Below are positions 42,389 to 52,078 of a stretch of DNA of 64,000 nt, one piece after another. Each line of letters begins with the position of its first letter. Within the stretch, counting starts at the first letter, position 1. Made by a program: the position numbers and the translations under genes. This stretch comes from Candidatus Poribacteria bacterium (GTDB lineage Bacteria; Poribacteria; WGA-4E; WGA-3G), in NCBI GenBank assembly GCA_028820635.1, contig JAPPIG010000082.1:104645-168644 (forward strand), given 5' to 3'. The notes beneath the pieces were generated by a model. The model was given only the letters and a program-made list of their open reading frames with translations. It was not told the origin of the DNA and made no database searches.

Positions 42389-44314
42389 TCACTCCACGTT
42401 TTCGGTCCGTGTCTTGGTGGTCGCGTTAGATGTAATATCCCACAAAAGTACTGTCCCGTCCCTACTCCCACTTGCGATAGTGTTTCCATCCGGACTGAAT
42501 GAGACGCTATTGACCCAATCCGCATGCCCTGTAAGGATGCGGAGCGTTTTGCCAGTCGCAATATCCCATAGACGCACGGTGCTGTCCCCCCACCCAGTTG
42601 CGATAGTGTTTCCATCTGGACTGAACGATACGCTATTGACCCAAGACCAATGCACATAGGTGCGGAAAATCTTGCCAGTCGCAATATCCCATAGACGCAC
42701 TGTACAGCTGGATTCTTCCTCCGCACCATCATAACTCCCGATTGCGATAGTGTTTCCATCTGGACTGAACGATACGCTATTGACCCTAACCGAATCCGCA
42801 TGTTTAAGGCTCTGGAGAGGACTGCCCGTCGCGACATCCCACAGAAGAATGGGACCATCAGAACTTCCACTTGCGATAGTGCTTCCATCTGGACTGAACG
42901 ATAGACTACCGACCAATATTGAACCAGTTTGCTCAAGGGTGCGGAGAGTATTTCCAGATGATACATCCCAAAGATTCACAGTGGCACGACTTCTACTTGC
43001 GATAGTGTTACCGTCCGGACTGAACGATACGCCATTGACTAAACCCGCATGCTTAAGGGTGTGAAGAGTTTCACCAGTCGCAATATCCCACAGATACACC
43101 TTATCATCTTCGCTTCGGCTTGCAAGAATATTGCCATCCGATCTAATTGATACCGAACCGATATTCCCTGTGAGTGTGTGAAGCGTTTTGCCTGTCAAGA
43201 CTTCCCAAAGATGTACGGTACTATAACTCCTGCTTACGAGGGTTTTGCCATTTGAACTAAACGATACGCTATTGATCCAAAACGCATGCCCGGCAAGAAT
43301 GCGGAGCGTTTTACCAGTCACTATTTCCCACAGGCGAATAGTGCCATCCTCACTTCCGCTTGCGAGAGTGTTACCGTCCGGACTAAACGATACGTTATTG
43401 ACTGAACCCTTATGCTCAAGAGTGCGGAGCGTTTTACCAGTCGCTATTTCCCACAAACGCACGGTGCCATCATAACTTCCACTTGCGATGGTTTTGCCAG
43501 CCGGACTGAACGACACGCTATTTACTATTCCCGTATGCCCTGTGAGGGTACGGAGTGTTTTGCCAGTCGCTACTTCCCATAAACGGATAATGCGATCATA
43601 ACCGCCACTAACGAGAATGAGGCCATCTGGACTAAATGATACGTTTTCAAGGTCAACTGAATACTTACTTCTTTTGATGGTGCGGAGCGTTTTACCAACC
43701 ATTATATCCCACAGATGCACGGTCTCCCCACTCGCGCTTGCGAGGATGTTGCCATTGGGGTTGAATGACACGCTATTGACTGAATAGCTATGCCCTGCCA
43801 GCGTGTGAAGGGGACGGCCCGTTGCTACATCCCACAGACGCACTTTGTCGGGTGCCAATCCTTCCAGTCCTGACATACTACCAGTTGCAAGGGTGTTACC
43901 GTCTGGACTGAAAGAGACACACAAGACCTCCTCCGTATGACCTGTCAACGTTCGGACGGTTCTGCCTGTCGCGATATCCCATAAACGCACGGTGCGGTCA
44001 GAACTTGCACTTGCAAAAGTATCACCATCCGGGCTGAACGAGACGCTATTGACTACCCCAGTATGTCCAATGAGTAGGTTAAGTTCTTGTCCACTGTTTG
44101 CATCATAGAGCCAAATACCAATACCACCCGCCACCGCCAGACGCTTGCCGTCCGGAGAATACTTTATGTCATGTATTGTTCCTTTACCAAGACGTGCTTT
44201 CGCACCTTCGGGTAAATTTAACTGTGTGAAGTCATTGGCGAAGGCCGAAGGCACACAGAGTGTGAAAACGAGGATGAACGTGAGAAAAAACGAAAATAGA
44301 GTTTCTTTCATCAT
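42389..44314 (-). CDS. secreted WD40-repeat protein with fourteen blades
   Basis: An exported beta-propeller protein of about 641 aa. The signal peptide covers residues 1-26 (AFA-ND cleavage). Fourteen WD40-like units can be counted, each with (V/I)NSVSFSPDG-(N/K)-T(I/L)ASGS near its start and (R/L)LW-(D/E)-IATG-K-T-L-R-T-L at its end. Two seven-bladed rings are the likely structure. Repeat 3 has an insertion of about 9 residues (SGLEGLAPD) and repeat 12 one of about 8 (GAEEESSC). AGAGAA lies before the ATG at 44314. The role is unknown; a binding scaffold is likely. Confidence 0.88.
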   Translation of the reverse strand: MMKETLFSFFLTFILVFTLCVPSAFANDFTQLNLPEGAKARLGKGTIHDIKYSPDGKRLAVAGGIGIWLYDANSGQELNLLIGHTGVVNSVSFSPDGDTFASASSDRTVRLWDIATGRTVRTLTGHTEEVLCVSFSPDGNTLATGSMSGLEGLAPDKVRLWDVATGRPLHTLAGHSYSVNSVSFNPNGNILASASGETVHLWDIMVGKTLRTIKRSKYSVDLENVSFSPDGLILVSGGYDRIIRLWEVATGKTLRTLTGHTGIVNSVSFSPAGKTIASGSYDGTVRLWEIATGKTLRTLEHKGSVNNVSFSPDGNTLASGSEDGTIRLWEIVTGKTLRILAGHAFWINSVSFSSNGKTLVSRSYSTVHLWEVLTGKTLHTLTGNIGSVSIRSDGNILASRSEDDKVYLWDIATGETLHTLKHAGLVNGVSFSPDGNTIASRSRATVNLWDVSSGNTLRTLEQTGSILVGSLSFSPDGSTIASGSSDGPILLWDVATGSPLQSLKHADSVRVNSVSFSPDGNTIAIGSYDGAEEESSCTVRLWDIATGKIFRTYVHWSWVNSVSFSPDGNTIATGWGDSTVRLWDIATGKTLRILTGHADWVNSVSFSPDGNTIASGSRDGTVLLWDITSNATTKTRTENVE

Positions 44315-44473
44315 GAAATTCTCTTTTTTTAGCAATAGGTTCTGAATACTCACATGCAGTGTTGACAATGATAACATATATTGAGAAAAAAATCCATGAA
44401 AATGAACTGATTCCTCCTACAAATACAGACTGATTCTACTATAAACAAGATTGCATTGCTTTTTATGAACAAA

Positions 44474-46399
44474 CTAAAACAGGAAGCGGTACATTGGTTG
44501 ATCAAGTGCTACTGCCAATAAACTCCAAAATGCACCGATAACGAATTCACCCAACACAATTCCGAGGAAAAACGGTATCGCTTTTCGATGTAGACGAATA
44601 CCACCGTATTTTAATACAAGCCATTTGAGAAACCATCCGACAAAGATGGATCCTATCATCGGGTTAATTGCCCAACTGCCTGAAATAGCATATCCTACTG
44701 GATGTAAATTCCACCAGATAAACCGCATCCGCATTGCGGCAAGTAGTAGTGTTACGACGAAGCCAAAAGTTGCAAAGCTGATAGCAGGGACATCAGGAGG
44801 GGCAGCATAAGTTAACCATGACTCCAGTCGTCCAAATGATTCCCTACCAAAACCCGGACCGCCACCTTCAGCATAATACATTGAAAGAAATGCCCAGAAT
44901 GAACCGAGCGCACCTAAAACAGATGCTAACATCATGAGCATGGCGAACCGTCGTATCGGAATGTTCGCACCTTCCGCAAGTTTGAATCCCTCAAGTTGAT
45001 GTGGCATTGCGTGCGAACGGTGTGCTCTGTTGAGAAAATAGAGATAAGCAAAACCAGTTAAATTGACTGCACCAAGTCTGCGGATACCGACTAATCTTGG
45101 TAACATCTCATCAGGTCCGATAAAGTGCAAATCATGCACAGGCGATCCGAGTTCCGCGCGCAGCCTTGTGATTGCTATAGCAATTGCAAACCAGATTGCA
45201 AAATAGACTACGATTATCAAAAGACTCATCCCCATCTTGAGACAAAATCCTATAATAAAGATCGAACCAGCAATCAGGGCGAAAAAAATTAGTCGATAGG
45301 ATATAGGTTCATCACGACTCTGTGAGGCGCGATCACGGCGTTTATAATTCCGTGTGAAAACACTTTCCAAAATTTGTTTCAAATACCGCCGACTCATCCA
45401 AATAGCAAGAACACATAGCCCAAGATATGCACCATGAGATTGTTCCGCTTCATAAGGAAAGCGCGGTAGACCTCGCCAACCTGCAATAGTCCCTATTAAT
45501 CGTTCTGCGCGCCAAATTAGCCAAAATGCCCAACACGAGAAAGATAGATCAAGCGGTATGAAAAACGATAACCCTACTCCGAACGGAAAAACACCTATAG
45601 GACTCCATCCAATCCCGTTCCATGGGCGTTCAGTGAAGATTCTGCGTAGATCAAATAGTTTGCCACCGAGGCTGGGCACAGCAGGAAACAGATAGTTTAA
45701 TCCGTTAATAATATCAATTGACACACCAATTGCCAGACCCATCCACATCCATGGAGATTTGAAAAATCTACCTTTTGATGCTGTCATTTCATACGGCAGC
45801 TGGATAATGGGATAGCTGAGTCGTTCGGCTTCAACCCACTGCTTCCGAAATATCAAGCTCAAACATAGCATGACAAGATGGACAGCAACAATAAACAGCG
45901 TCCACCAGAAAATTTTGGGTACCCAAGCAATCAGATTCTGTGATTCATAGATACTGGAAAACCCGTAATAGTAGCCTTCAAGGGCGCGTTTATTGCTGAC
46001 TACTAACCATTCTGGGATATGCAGATGGAATAGGTTTATCCAATCATTTTCTGGTGTGGCAAACCAGTGTGCATGCCCAATGAGCGGCATCAACACGAGA
46101 AATCTATCAACGCCAGCAAGTCCAGCGCCGATAGAGATGCATGTGTAAATTACGAGCAACTCACCGCGATTTAGTGCAAGGATACGATTCAACCGACGTA
46201 AAAGGAGTCCAATCCCAAATAGAATTAAGATGGTTATAACAGCATTGTAAAAGAGGGAAACTTGTGTTGGACTACCGCCGCCACGCAGAATAGAAGCAGA
46301 AACCCACCAACAATTCAGCGGTACCAATACACAGATTAGGAGGATAGAAAATGGACGGATTTTGAGAGTATTTGTTGGAATTTGTTCGCCTTGTTTCAT
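44474..46399 (-). CDS. multi-pass membrane protein of the DUF6785 type
   Basis: A large membrane protein of about 641 aa with roughly 13-14 spans. Features seen are SILRGGGSPTQVSLFYNAV near the first loop, EAERLSYPIIQLPYEMTA after the fifth or so span (typical of this family), and a C-terminal GGIRLHRKAIPFFLGIVLGEFVIGAFW. Such proteins are frequent in Planctomycetes-like and poribacterial genomes and lack a known function; the family name is from memory. The start is placed at the ATG at 46399; TTG at 46441 is a weak alternative. It is divergent from the DUF3352-like gene. The substrate, if a transporter, is unknown. Confidence 0.75.
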   Translation of the reverse strand: MKQGEQIPTNTLKIRPFSILLICVLVPLNCWWVSASILRGGGSPTQVSLFYNAVITILILFGIGLLLRRLNRILALNRGELLVIYTCISIGAGLAGVDRFLVLMPLIGHAHWFATPENDWINLFHLHIPEWLVVSNKRALEGYYYGFSSIYESQNLIAWVPKIFWWTLFIVAVHLVMLCLSLIFRKQWVEAERLSYPIIQLPYEMTASKGRFFKSPWMWMGLAIGVSIDIINGLNYLFPAVPSLGGKLFDLRRIFTERPWNGIGWSPIGVFPFGVGLSFFIPLDLSFSCWAFWLIWRAERLIGTIAGWRGLPRFPYEAEQSHGAYLGLCVLAIWMSRRYLKQILESVFTRNYKRRDRASQSRDEPISYRLIFFALIAGSIFIIGFCLKMGMSLLIIVVYFAIWFAIAIAITRLRAELGSPVHDLHFIGPDEMLPRLVGIRRLGAVNLTGFAYLYFLNRAHRSHAMPHQLEGFKLAEGANIPIRRFAMLMMLASVLGALGSFWAFLSMYYAEGGGPGFGRESFGRLESWLTYAAPPDVPAISFATFGFVVTLLLAAMRMRFIWWNLHPVGYAISGSWAINPMIGSIFVGWFLKWLVLKYGGIRLHRKAIPFFLGIVLGEFVIGAFWSLLAVALDQPMYRFLF

Positions 46400-46452
46400 G
46401 ATTACGGTCTTAATTTTATAACAGTTTTCACAATTAGGCAAACTATTTTGAA

Positions 46453-46482
46453 TTGTCTACTGCACAGGAGATGTGCTATAAT
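46453..46482 (+). promoter_or_regulatory. sigma70-type promoter
   Basis: TTGTCT, 18 bp, consensus TATAAT at 46477-46482. Transcription would start near 46489, so the downstream start at 46524 is favoured. Confidence 0.55.
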
Positions 46483-46523
46483 CAATGATAATAAACTTGA
46501 AGTATGAGCGGGTTTTGAACCTT

Positions 46524-48170
46524 ATGAGAATTTTCAGAAAAAAACTCATCTTCATAATTCTGATTGTCCTGATAGGTATAATTGTTTTGTCCACCGTTAT
46601 ATACCAGCAAACTGCACTTTGGAAACCTGAACAGAGTCTTATCACGCTACTCCCTGAATCCCCAATTTGTTATTTGACACTCAAGGAATTAGAAGGACTT
46701 GTTAATGCGTTTAAACGAAGTGAATTGGGAAAACAAGCGGCACAAATGCCGATCCTCAATCATATCAAAAGGCAAATGTGGTGGAGACAACTCGTATATC
46801 AGAAGTTAGTGTGGGAATACGAAATGGGTGGCAAACTTGATATGCGGGCAGTCAAGGGACATTTCGGCACAGAAGCCATTCTTGCGGTTTACCAACGTGA
46901 AGGTGAACTTTCGTTCTTACTTATCACAGAAGTGGGTGGACCAGAAAAACTTGCTATTGAAGCTCTCACTGCTACGGATGCAATTAACCCTAATTACAAA
47001 AGAATCCAGACTGAATACAATGGACTAACTATCAACACCATTATTGGATATCCGCTTGATTTTAGTTATACTTTCATCGGTAAGATAGGCGTTTTAAGTT
47101 TGAATCCGTTGCTTTTGGCAGAAGTTATTGACATTTATGCTGAAAAAAATGAAGGCTTCCTTGCCCGACACCCCATAAAAGGGAATATACAAAAGAGTTA
47201 CAATAACGATGCAAATACGGGATACTTAGACATTTCCCATCTGTCTGCTGTGTTGAAAAGTCTTGGGGACAATTTCGGTTCACTTGCTGAACAGATTTCT
47301 ACGTTGTTTGGCAAAGGTGAATTCTGGACATTTGGCAATCGGTATGAAGACGGTGTAATTATTTCCAAATATCGTTTTGGAAACTCTGAAAAACCCGTCC
47401 CATCTCAATTAGCAACACAACGCAAACCGTCATTTCTTCCTGAACAAACAGCATTAGTTACATTTAATCCACATCACAATTGGGATAAAACGTGGAAAAT
47501 GTTAAAAGATAACTTGGCGATTCAAGTTGACTCAGATACACACGGTTTTTCTCAACATTTGGACCCAGAAATTACAGTAGCAATGGTCACGCACAGCGAA
47601 GGAGAAGTATCTAAATTTCCTTCGTTAGTCCTGCGCGCGCCAATTCAAAACAAGGTCGTATTTACTGAAGATATTGAAAATTTAAAAAACATGAAAATTA
47701 CCATTGCAGGAACACCGCTTGAATTCCTTGAAACACAAGAATATAAAGGCATCACGGTGCAACCCGTCCAACTACGCCTCAATTTTCTATTGGCCTTTAT
47801 AGGTGGATACGCCATTGTTGATAACCATTTTTTCTTTAGCACAACGCTTCCAGGATTAAAATCTGTGCTTGATACGAATTCAGGGGACGCGCCAAAATTA
47901 AGTGATGTAACATTTTCTGACAACGGTACACAGACGTACATTCAGCCAAATCTGTTGGTGCCAGAAATAAGACGTTTCATCCCGATTGCGACACTACTTG
48001 CTTCTCTTTCGGGACAAAAATTGGATGCCGTTTTAATGCAGCATATCAAGAACAATCTGTTTCCGTTGGAGTCTCTCGGTCCGATTACTGCTAATGTCAA
48101 CTTCGGTGAGGGTGGAGTGGATGCAGAAGTGCAGATTGTTTTAGAAAAGAATGCTTTACATGAAAAATAA
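46524..48170 (+). CDS. membrane-anchored DUF3352-like protein
   Basis: A 548-aa protein with one N-terminal membrane span (residues about 7-29, KLIFIILIVLIGIIVLSTVIY) and a large exported domain. The domain contains EQSLITLLPESPICYLTLKEL and a following AFKRSELGKQ segment, a pattern seen in DUF3352-like proteins of uncertain role. The remainder shows alternating helices and strands without a known catalytic motif. The start at 46524 follows the promoter; the earlier ATG at 46485 lies upstream of the likely transcription start. It is followed after 11 bases by two small coiled-coil genes and a PIN toxin, probably in one transcript. Confidence 0.7.
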   Translation: MRIFRKKLIFIILIVLIGIIVLSTVIYQQTALWKPEQSLITLLPESPICYLTLKELEGLVNAFKRSELGKQAAQMPILNHIKRQMWWRQLVYQKLVWEYEMGGKLDMRAVKGHFGTEAILAVYQREGELSFLLITEVGGPEKLAIEALTATDAINPNYKRIQTEYNGLTINTIIGYPLDFSYTFIGKIGVLSLNPLLLAEVIDIYAEKNEGFLARHPIKGNIQKSYNNDANTGYLDISHLSAVLKSLGDNFGSLAEQISTLFGKGEFWTFGNRYEDGVIISKYRFGNSEKPVPSQLATQRKPSFLPEQTALVTFNPHHNWDKTWKMLKDNLAIQVDSDTHGFSQHLDPEITVAMVTHSEGEVSKFPSLVLRAPIQNKVVFTEDIENLKNMKITIAGTPLEFLETQEYKGITVQPVQLRLNFLLAFIGGYAIVDNHFFFSTTLPGLKSVLDTNSGDAPKLSDVTFSDNGTQTYIQPNLLVPEIRRFIPIATLLASLSGQKLDAVLMQHIKNNLFPLESLGPITANVNFGEGGVDAEVQIVLEKNALHEK

Positions 48171-48181
48171 GGGAGGATTTT

Positions 48182-48559
48182 ATGATGGAAAATGTTACGC
48201 TTGAAAGTGTTGTTGAACGCTTAGATAGATTAGAAAAAATAATTGTGGAGTTAAATCTGCAGCTTTCTTTATTGGTCAAGGAATTAATGTCACACCCCGC
48301 TGAGAATTCCAAAGCCAATGCGGAAGAGGTAAAGAGCAACATTTACAGTGACAAACGTGACGCTCACATTGCCAAGAAAATTTTTGCTGAAATATACGAA
48401 AAAATGGGTATTTCACCAGATTTTGAACTTAGACCGCTTGAAGAACTCCGTGAAAGCATGCGACAACATGGCATTCGTGCTGAGGATAACGAATTTAGCC
48501 GCGCTATTATTGAAGAACGGGAAAATAAAGGGATTTACGATGAAAAAAGAAACACGTAG
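48182..48559 (+). CDS. small coiled-coil protein, antitoxin-like paralogue A
   Basis: A 125-aa charged protein. Residues 8-40 (VVERLDRLEKIIVELNLQLSLL) form a coiled coil. The C-terminus has GIRAEDNEFSRAIIEERENKG. Both segments recur in the next gene, so the two are tandem paralogues. GGGAGG lies 5 bases before the ATG. The end overlaps the start of paralogue B by 20 bp. A PIN-domain toxin gene follows paralogue B. An antitoxin role is inferred from position and size. No DNA-binding motif is recognised. Confidence 0.7.
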   Translation: MMENVTLESVVERLDRLEKIIVELNLQLSLLVKELMSHPAENSKANAEEVKSNIYSDKRDAHIAKKIFAEIYEKMGISPDFELRPLEELRESMRQHGIRAEDNEFSRAIIEERENKGIYDEKRNT

Positions 48560-48866
48560 TCAAGTCGTAGAACGCTTAGATCGACTTGAAAAGAGAATCG
48601 CTGAGTTGAATCAACAACTTTCTTTGCTCGTAGATGCTGTAGTAACGAGCAAGCAGAAAAACTTTAAAACAGGGGAAGAGGTGATGGCGTTTTATGGACG
48701 TGACAAAAAACAAAATGCTGATATTGTCCAAGAAATGTTTAAAAAAATAGGTATTTCCGGCAAACCAATTCCAGCCGAAGAGCTGCAAGCACGCATGGCA
48801 AAAAGCGGTATTCGTGCCGAAGATAATGAGTTTAGTCGCGCTATTATTGAGGAACGCGAGAAATAA
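48540..48866 (+). CDS. small coiled-coil protein, antitoxin-like paralogue B
   Basis: A 108-aa paralogue of the preceding protein. It shares VVERLDRLEKRIAELNQQLSLL near the N-terminus and GIRAEDNEFSRAIIEEREK at the C-terminus; the middle (residues 35-75) differs. The start codon is placed by AAGGGA 6 bases upstream. It ends 2 bases before the PIN-domain gene, the usual arrangement of antitoxin and toxin. Having two adjacent antitoxin-like copies for one toxin is unusual. Confidence 0.72.
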   Translation: MKKETRSQVVERLDRLEKRIAELNQQLSLLVDAVVTSKQKNFKTGEEVMAFYGRDKKQNADIVQEMFKKIGISGKPIPAEELQARMAKSGIRAEDNEFSRAIIEEREK

Positions 48867-48868
48867 GT

Positions 48869-49372
48869 ATGTACTACTTCTATTTTGATGCTAGCGCATT
48901 GGTCAAACGGTATACCGATGAAGTTGGAAGTGATGAAATTGATTTCATTTTTGCCAACGTTCCATTAGTGCACATGCAGTGCTTAATACTCGGAGCTGTG
49001 GAAGTTCTTTGGATATGTGTACGTAAAAGAAATGATGGTCGCATCACACAGAATCACTTTACTCAGGCAACTCGCTACTTAGAGCAGGAAGTAATGGATA
49101 CCAATTCAGACTTTAAGACTATTTCCATTCCAGATACGCTTGTTTTGAACTCAATGTCTATAATTGAAACCCACTCGCTCAATTCAGTTGATGCAATTGT
49201 CTTGCGCTCTGCGTTGGACATCGCAACAGAGCTTCGCAATACGGGCAATACGTTAATACTGGTTGCATCTGATCAACGTCTGCTCAGAGCGGCACAGGAG
49301 GAAGGATTGGTTGTTTTTAATCCAGAAGTTGATCCACAACAGACTCTTACAGATTGGATAATGCATATATGA
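48869..49372 (+). CDS. PIN-domain protein, probable VapC-like toxin
   Basis: A 167-aa PIN-domain ribonuclease-like protein. The four acidic positions can be placed: FDASALVKRY (Asp), GAVEVLW (Glu), SVDAIVLRSA (Asp) and VASDQRLLRAA (Asp), so the active site looks complete. It follows two antitoxin-like genes with a 2-base gap, and its stop overlaps the start of the next oxidoreductase gene (ATGA). VapC-type toxins cut tRNA or rRNA; the target here is unknown. It is longer than most VapC (about 130-140 aa) by a helical insert in the middle. Confidence 0.85.
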   Translation: MYYFYFDASALVKRYTDEVGSDEIDFIFANVPLVHMQCLILGAVEVLWICVRKRNDGRITQNHFTQATRYLEQEVMDTNSDFKTISIPDTLVLNSMSIIETHSLNSVDAIVLRSALDIATELRNTGNTLILVASDQRLLRAAQEEGLVVFNPEVDPQQTLTDWIMHI

Positions 49373-50421
49373 ATACAAAGATTGGTATCGGTATAATAAG
49401 TTTCGCACATGGACACGCGAACGCATACTGCAACAAGATGCAGACGTTTGATGATGTCAAACTCGTCGCGTGTTGGGACGATAACGTTGAACGCGGTGAA
49501 AACGCCGCAACACAATACGGGATGACCTTTTCACCGCACCTTGAAGATGTGGTGAATCATCCTGAAATTGATGCTGTGATTGTAACGTGTGAAACAAATC
49601 GGCACGCGGAGATGGTGGTGGCTGCGGCATCAGAAGGCAAACACATCCTTTGTCAAAAACCGATGGCGCTCACCTTAGCAGATTGTGATAAAATTGCCGA
49701 TGCAGTACAAAAATCGGGCGTTAAGTTTATGATGGCACACCAGATGCGGCGTGATCCTGCTAATATCGCGATGAAAGAACTCATTGAGAGTGGAGTTTTG
49801 GGTAAGATAGGGTTGCTGCGACGGCGGCACTGCATCAACGTTCTCTTTAATGAGGCGTTTGTAACAGGACCAAGTCGTTGGCACATTGATCCGGTGAAGA
49901 ATATGGGTATGTTTATGGACGATGCATCTCATGCGACTGATTTTATCTATTGGATGCTCGGTAAACCAACAAGTGTCATTGCCGAAATAGACAATGTCTT
50001 GACGGATGTCGCGCCTGATGACACAGGGGTTGCAGTCTATCGATTTTCGGATGGCGCTATGGCTATTCTTATTAACACTTCTGTAACACTCGCTGGTGAA
50101 AATACGACTGAAATTTATGGTCATGAAGGGGTTGTCATTCAGAACTATGGTGATGGACCTTCGTGTAACATGCCTCGCCCTGAAGATGCAATAGCACTAA
50201 AACTATATACACGAGAAGAACCGTCGTGGAAAGACCTTGGTATCGCAATTCCCAACAGCCATGGAGAACGGATTGCAGGCGTCCCCCGTCCGTTTATTGA
50301 TTGTTTGAAGAGTGATTCTGAACCGGATGTGTCTGTTGAAGCAGGAAGGGTTTCTGTGGAGATGGTTTTGGGTGCATATCGTTCAGCACAAGACGGAAGA
50401 CGAGTTAAGTTTCCATTATAA
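49369..50421 (+). CDS. Gfo/Idh/MocA family oxidoreductase
   Basis: A 350-aa NAD(P)-dependent oxidoreductase of the Gfo/Idh/MocA family. The Rossmann start is IGIGIISFAHGHANAYC, with a less typical Gly pattern. The usual EKP motif appears as CQKPMAL, with Gln for Glu. MFMDDASHATDFIYWMLG is the family substrate block with D...H. The start at 49369 overlaps the PIN toxin stop by 4 bases (ATGA), an odd pairing of a metabolic gene with a toxin gene. An ATG at 49354 is less likely. The substrate is unknown. Confidence 0.86.
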   Translation: MNTKIGIGIISFAHGHANAYCNKMQTFDDVKLVACWDDNVERGENAATQYGMTFSPHLEDVVNHPEIDAVIVTCETNRHAEMVVAAASEGKHILCQKPMALTLADCDKIADAVQKSGVKFMMAHQMRRDPANIAMKELIESGVLGKIGLLRRRHCINVLFNEAFVTGPSRWHIDPVKNMGMFMDDASHATDFIYWMLGKPTSVIAEIDNVLTDVAPDDTGVAVYRFSDGAMAILINTSVTLAGENTTEIYGHEGVVIQNYGDGPSCNMPRPEDAIALKLYTREEPSWKDLGIAIPNSHGERIAGVPRPFIDCLKSDSEPDVSVEAGRVSVEMVLGAYRSAQDGRRVKFPL

Positions 50422-50462
50422 AGGAAAGCGTCATTATCTAATATCACTTACAAAACACGGGT

Positions 50463-51197
50463 TCACGGACTATTTCTTCGCATAATACTCAATATCTGTC
50501 CTGTCATACCGCTGTCAGTGGGTTGCGTTGCAAGGAAAAGCGCGGATGGAACAACCTGCTCTGGCTCCTTCCATGGATCACTCTGTCCTCTAAACGTATC
50601 AGTACTCTCCCAAGCAGGTTTTGAAAGTTGTGTTTTTACCGGACCGGGTATCAAGACATTGGCAATAATTCCATCTTGCCATACCTCTTCCGCAATTGCT
50701 TGTGTTAACCCATGCAAAGCTGCTTTAGATGCACTATAAATGCTAAGGTTCGCGTGACCAACCATGCCTAACCCTGAGCCAATGTTGACGATATTTCCGC
50801 TTTTCTGCTGCTGCATAATAGGTAATACTGCACGGCAACAGTGGACAACGCCCAGGACGTTGATCTTCCATACCTCATCCCACTCTTCATCGGTTGTGTC
50901 TAAAAACAAACCTCTTGGATTGATACCAGCGTTATTGACAAGGATGTCTATTCTTTCGTACTGATCCATCGTCTTTTCAACAAGATTTTCCACATCAGGA
51001 CGGTCCCGTAAATCAGTTGGCACTGCAAGAACATTTCCACCACTTGCTGAAATCACATCTGCTACCTCATTCAGTTGGTCCTCGCTTCGTGCTGCAATCA
51101 CAACGGATGCCCCTTCAGCAGCGTAAGCAATGGCAATTGCTCTACCGATTCCCCGTCCAGCACCAGTGACAATAGCGACTTTGTTAGTGAGTTGCAT
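50463..51197 (-). CDS. short-chain dehydrogenase/reductase (SDR)
   Basis: A classical SDR of 244 aa. TGAGRGIGRAIA (cofactor site) lies at residues 11-22, NNAG at about 89, and the active-site Ser/Tyr/Lys are in NIGSGLGMV and IYSASKAAL. It probably reduces a ketone or oxidises an alcohol of a sugar or acyl substrate. AAGGAA lies 6 bases before the ATG. It is convergent with the preceding Gfo/Idh gene. Nothing in the sequence fixes the substrate. Confidence 0.88.
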   Translation of the reverse strand: MQLTNKVAIVTGAGRGIGRAIAIAYAAEGASVVIAARSEDQLNEVADVISASGGNVLAVPTDLRDRPDVENLVEKTMDQYERIDILVNNAGINPRGLFLDTTDEEWDEVWKINVLGVVHCCRAVLPIMQQQKSGNIVNIGSGLGMVGHANLSIYSASKAALHGLTQAIAEEVWQDGIIANVLIPGPVKTQLSKPAWESTDTFRGQSDPWKEPEQVVPSALFLATQPTDSGMTGQILSIMRRNSP

Positions 51198-51253
51198 GGA
51201 TGATTCCTTCCCAATTTACGTAAAATCAATTATTTGATTGGTTTATGAAATAG

Positions 51254-52078
51254 TTAAGTGTTTTTTGAACGACTCCACATATTAATCAGACGCGTCAGTT
51301 GTGAGCGACTTGACTGAACTTTACGTTTCAAATCACCTGCAAGAGTCGTTAGTAGGTCTTGGCCATTTTTCTCGGCAGTTTCTACTTGTTCTTTCAAACG
51401 ATAGGTGCGTCCTGCTTTAACCCGATTTATCTCTGACCGCAATTCTGCTGTTGCGCGGTTAAGGCTTCGTAATTCTGACTGCAACTTTTCCCTTTTCACT
51501 ACTGTCGTATCTTCAGAATCAAGTGAAAAGTCTGTTTCTCCTATACTTAGCCGTTCTAAAATTTGAATATCTTGCTCATTATATGCTCGGTTGATGAGCG
51601 GCATTAACTCTTCCCGTCTGTTCCGCTCTTCAGACTCTTCTGATTTATCTGGATGAAACCGCTTGGCAAGTTTACGGTAGAGATTTTGTAGGTACTTCGC
51701 CTCCTTGTCTGGAAGTTCATTTTTGGGTGATTTTTGCTCATCCTCTTTCTGCGTTTCAGAAGCATCAATTCGCGCACGGTTTTCCCTAAAACAGGATTCA
51801 ACCCGTGCTTCAATTTCTTCTTCACTTATATCTTCTCGGCGTAGTTGCAAGCGAAGACGATACTCCTTTGTTTCAAGTTCAACCTTATCAAGTTCAAGAT
51901 AAACATGCCCAACATGAGCATTATACCTATGCTGAAACAAGTCAACCTCAGCTTTCAGGTGTTCCTTTGCCACAGTGAGTTCTTCAACTTGTTCCCGTTT
52001 TTCATCAATAGCCTGAAGCAGTCGATTAATCTCCCTCTGTTCATTGTTATTGATATGGACTAAAGTTGTCGGTTTCAT
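51254..52078 (-). CDS. J-domain protein with flanking coiled coils
   Basis: A 274-aa highly charged protein. Residues about 10-55 and 200-255 are predicted coiled coils. Residues about 128-172 form a J domain with the HPD motif ([34 protein letters not shown]). J domains stimulate Hsp70 ATPase. Its ATG overlaps the IF-1 stop codon by 4 bases (ATGA), so it is co-translated with IF-1. A link between chaperone recruitment and translation is a plausible inference. Not a canonical DnaJ: no Gly/Phe or zinc domain is seen. Confidence 0.78.
   Translation of the reverse strand: MKPTTLVHINNNEQREINRLLQAIDEKREQVEELTVAKEHLKAEVDLFQHRYNAHVGHVYLELDKVELETKEYRLRLQLRREDISEEEIEARVESCFRENRARIDASETQKEDEQKSPKNELPDKEAKYLQNLYRKLAKRFHPDKSEESEERNRREELMPLINRAYNEQDIQILERLSIGETDFSLDSEDTTVVKREKLQSELRSLNRATAELRSEINRVKAGRTYRLKEQVETAEKNGQDLLTTLAGDLKRKVQSSRSQLTRLINMWSRSKNT

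Noticed and set aside
42376-42966. A long frame extending endonuclease III upstream
   Set aside because: It is the out-of-frame shadow of the WD40 repeats (repetitive SVQMETLSQ pattern). A GTG with a good ribosome site at 42375 gives a normal-length enzyme.
42378-43475. Plus-strand ORFs across the WD40 gene
   Set aside because: They are antisense shadows of a repetitive gene with repetitive peptides and no ribosome sites.
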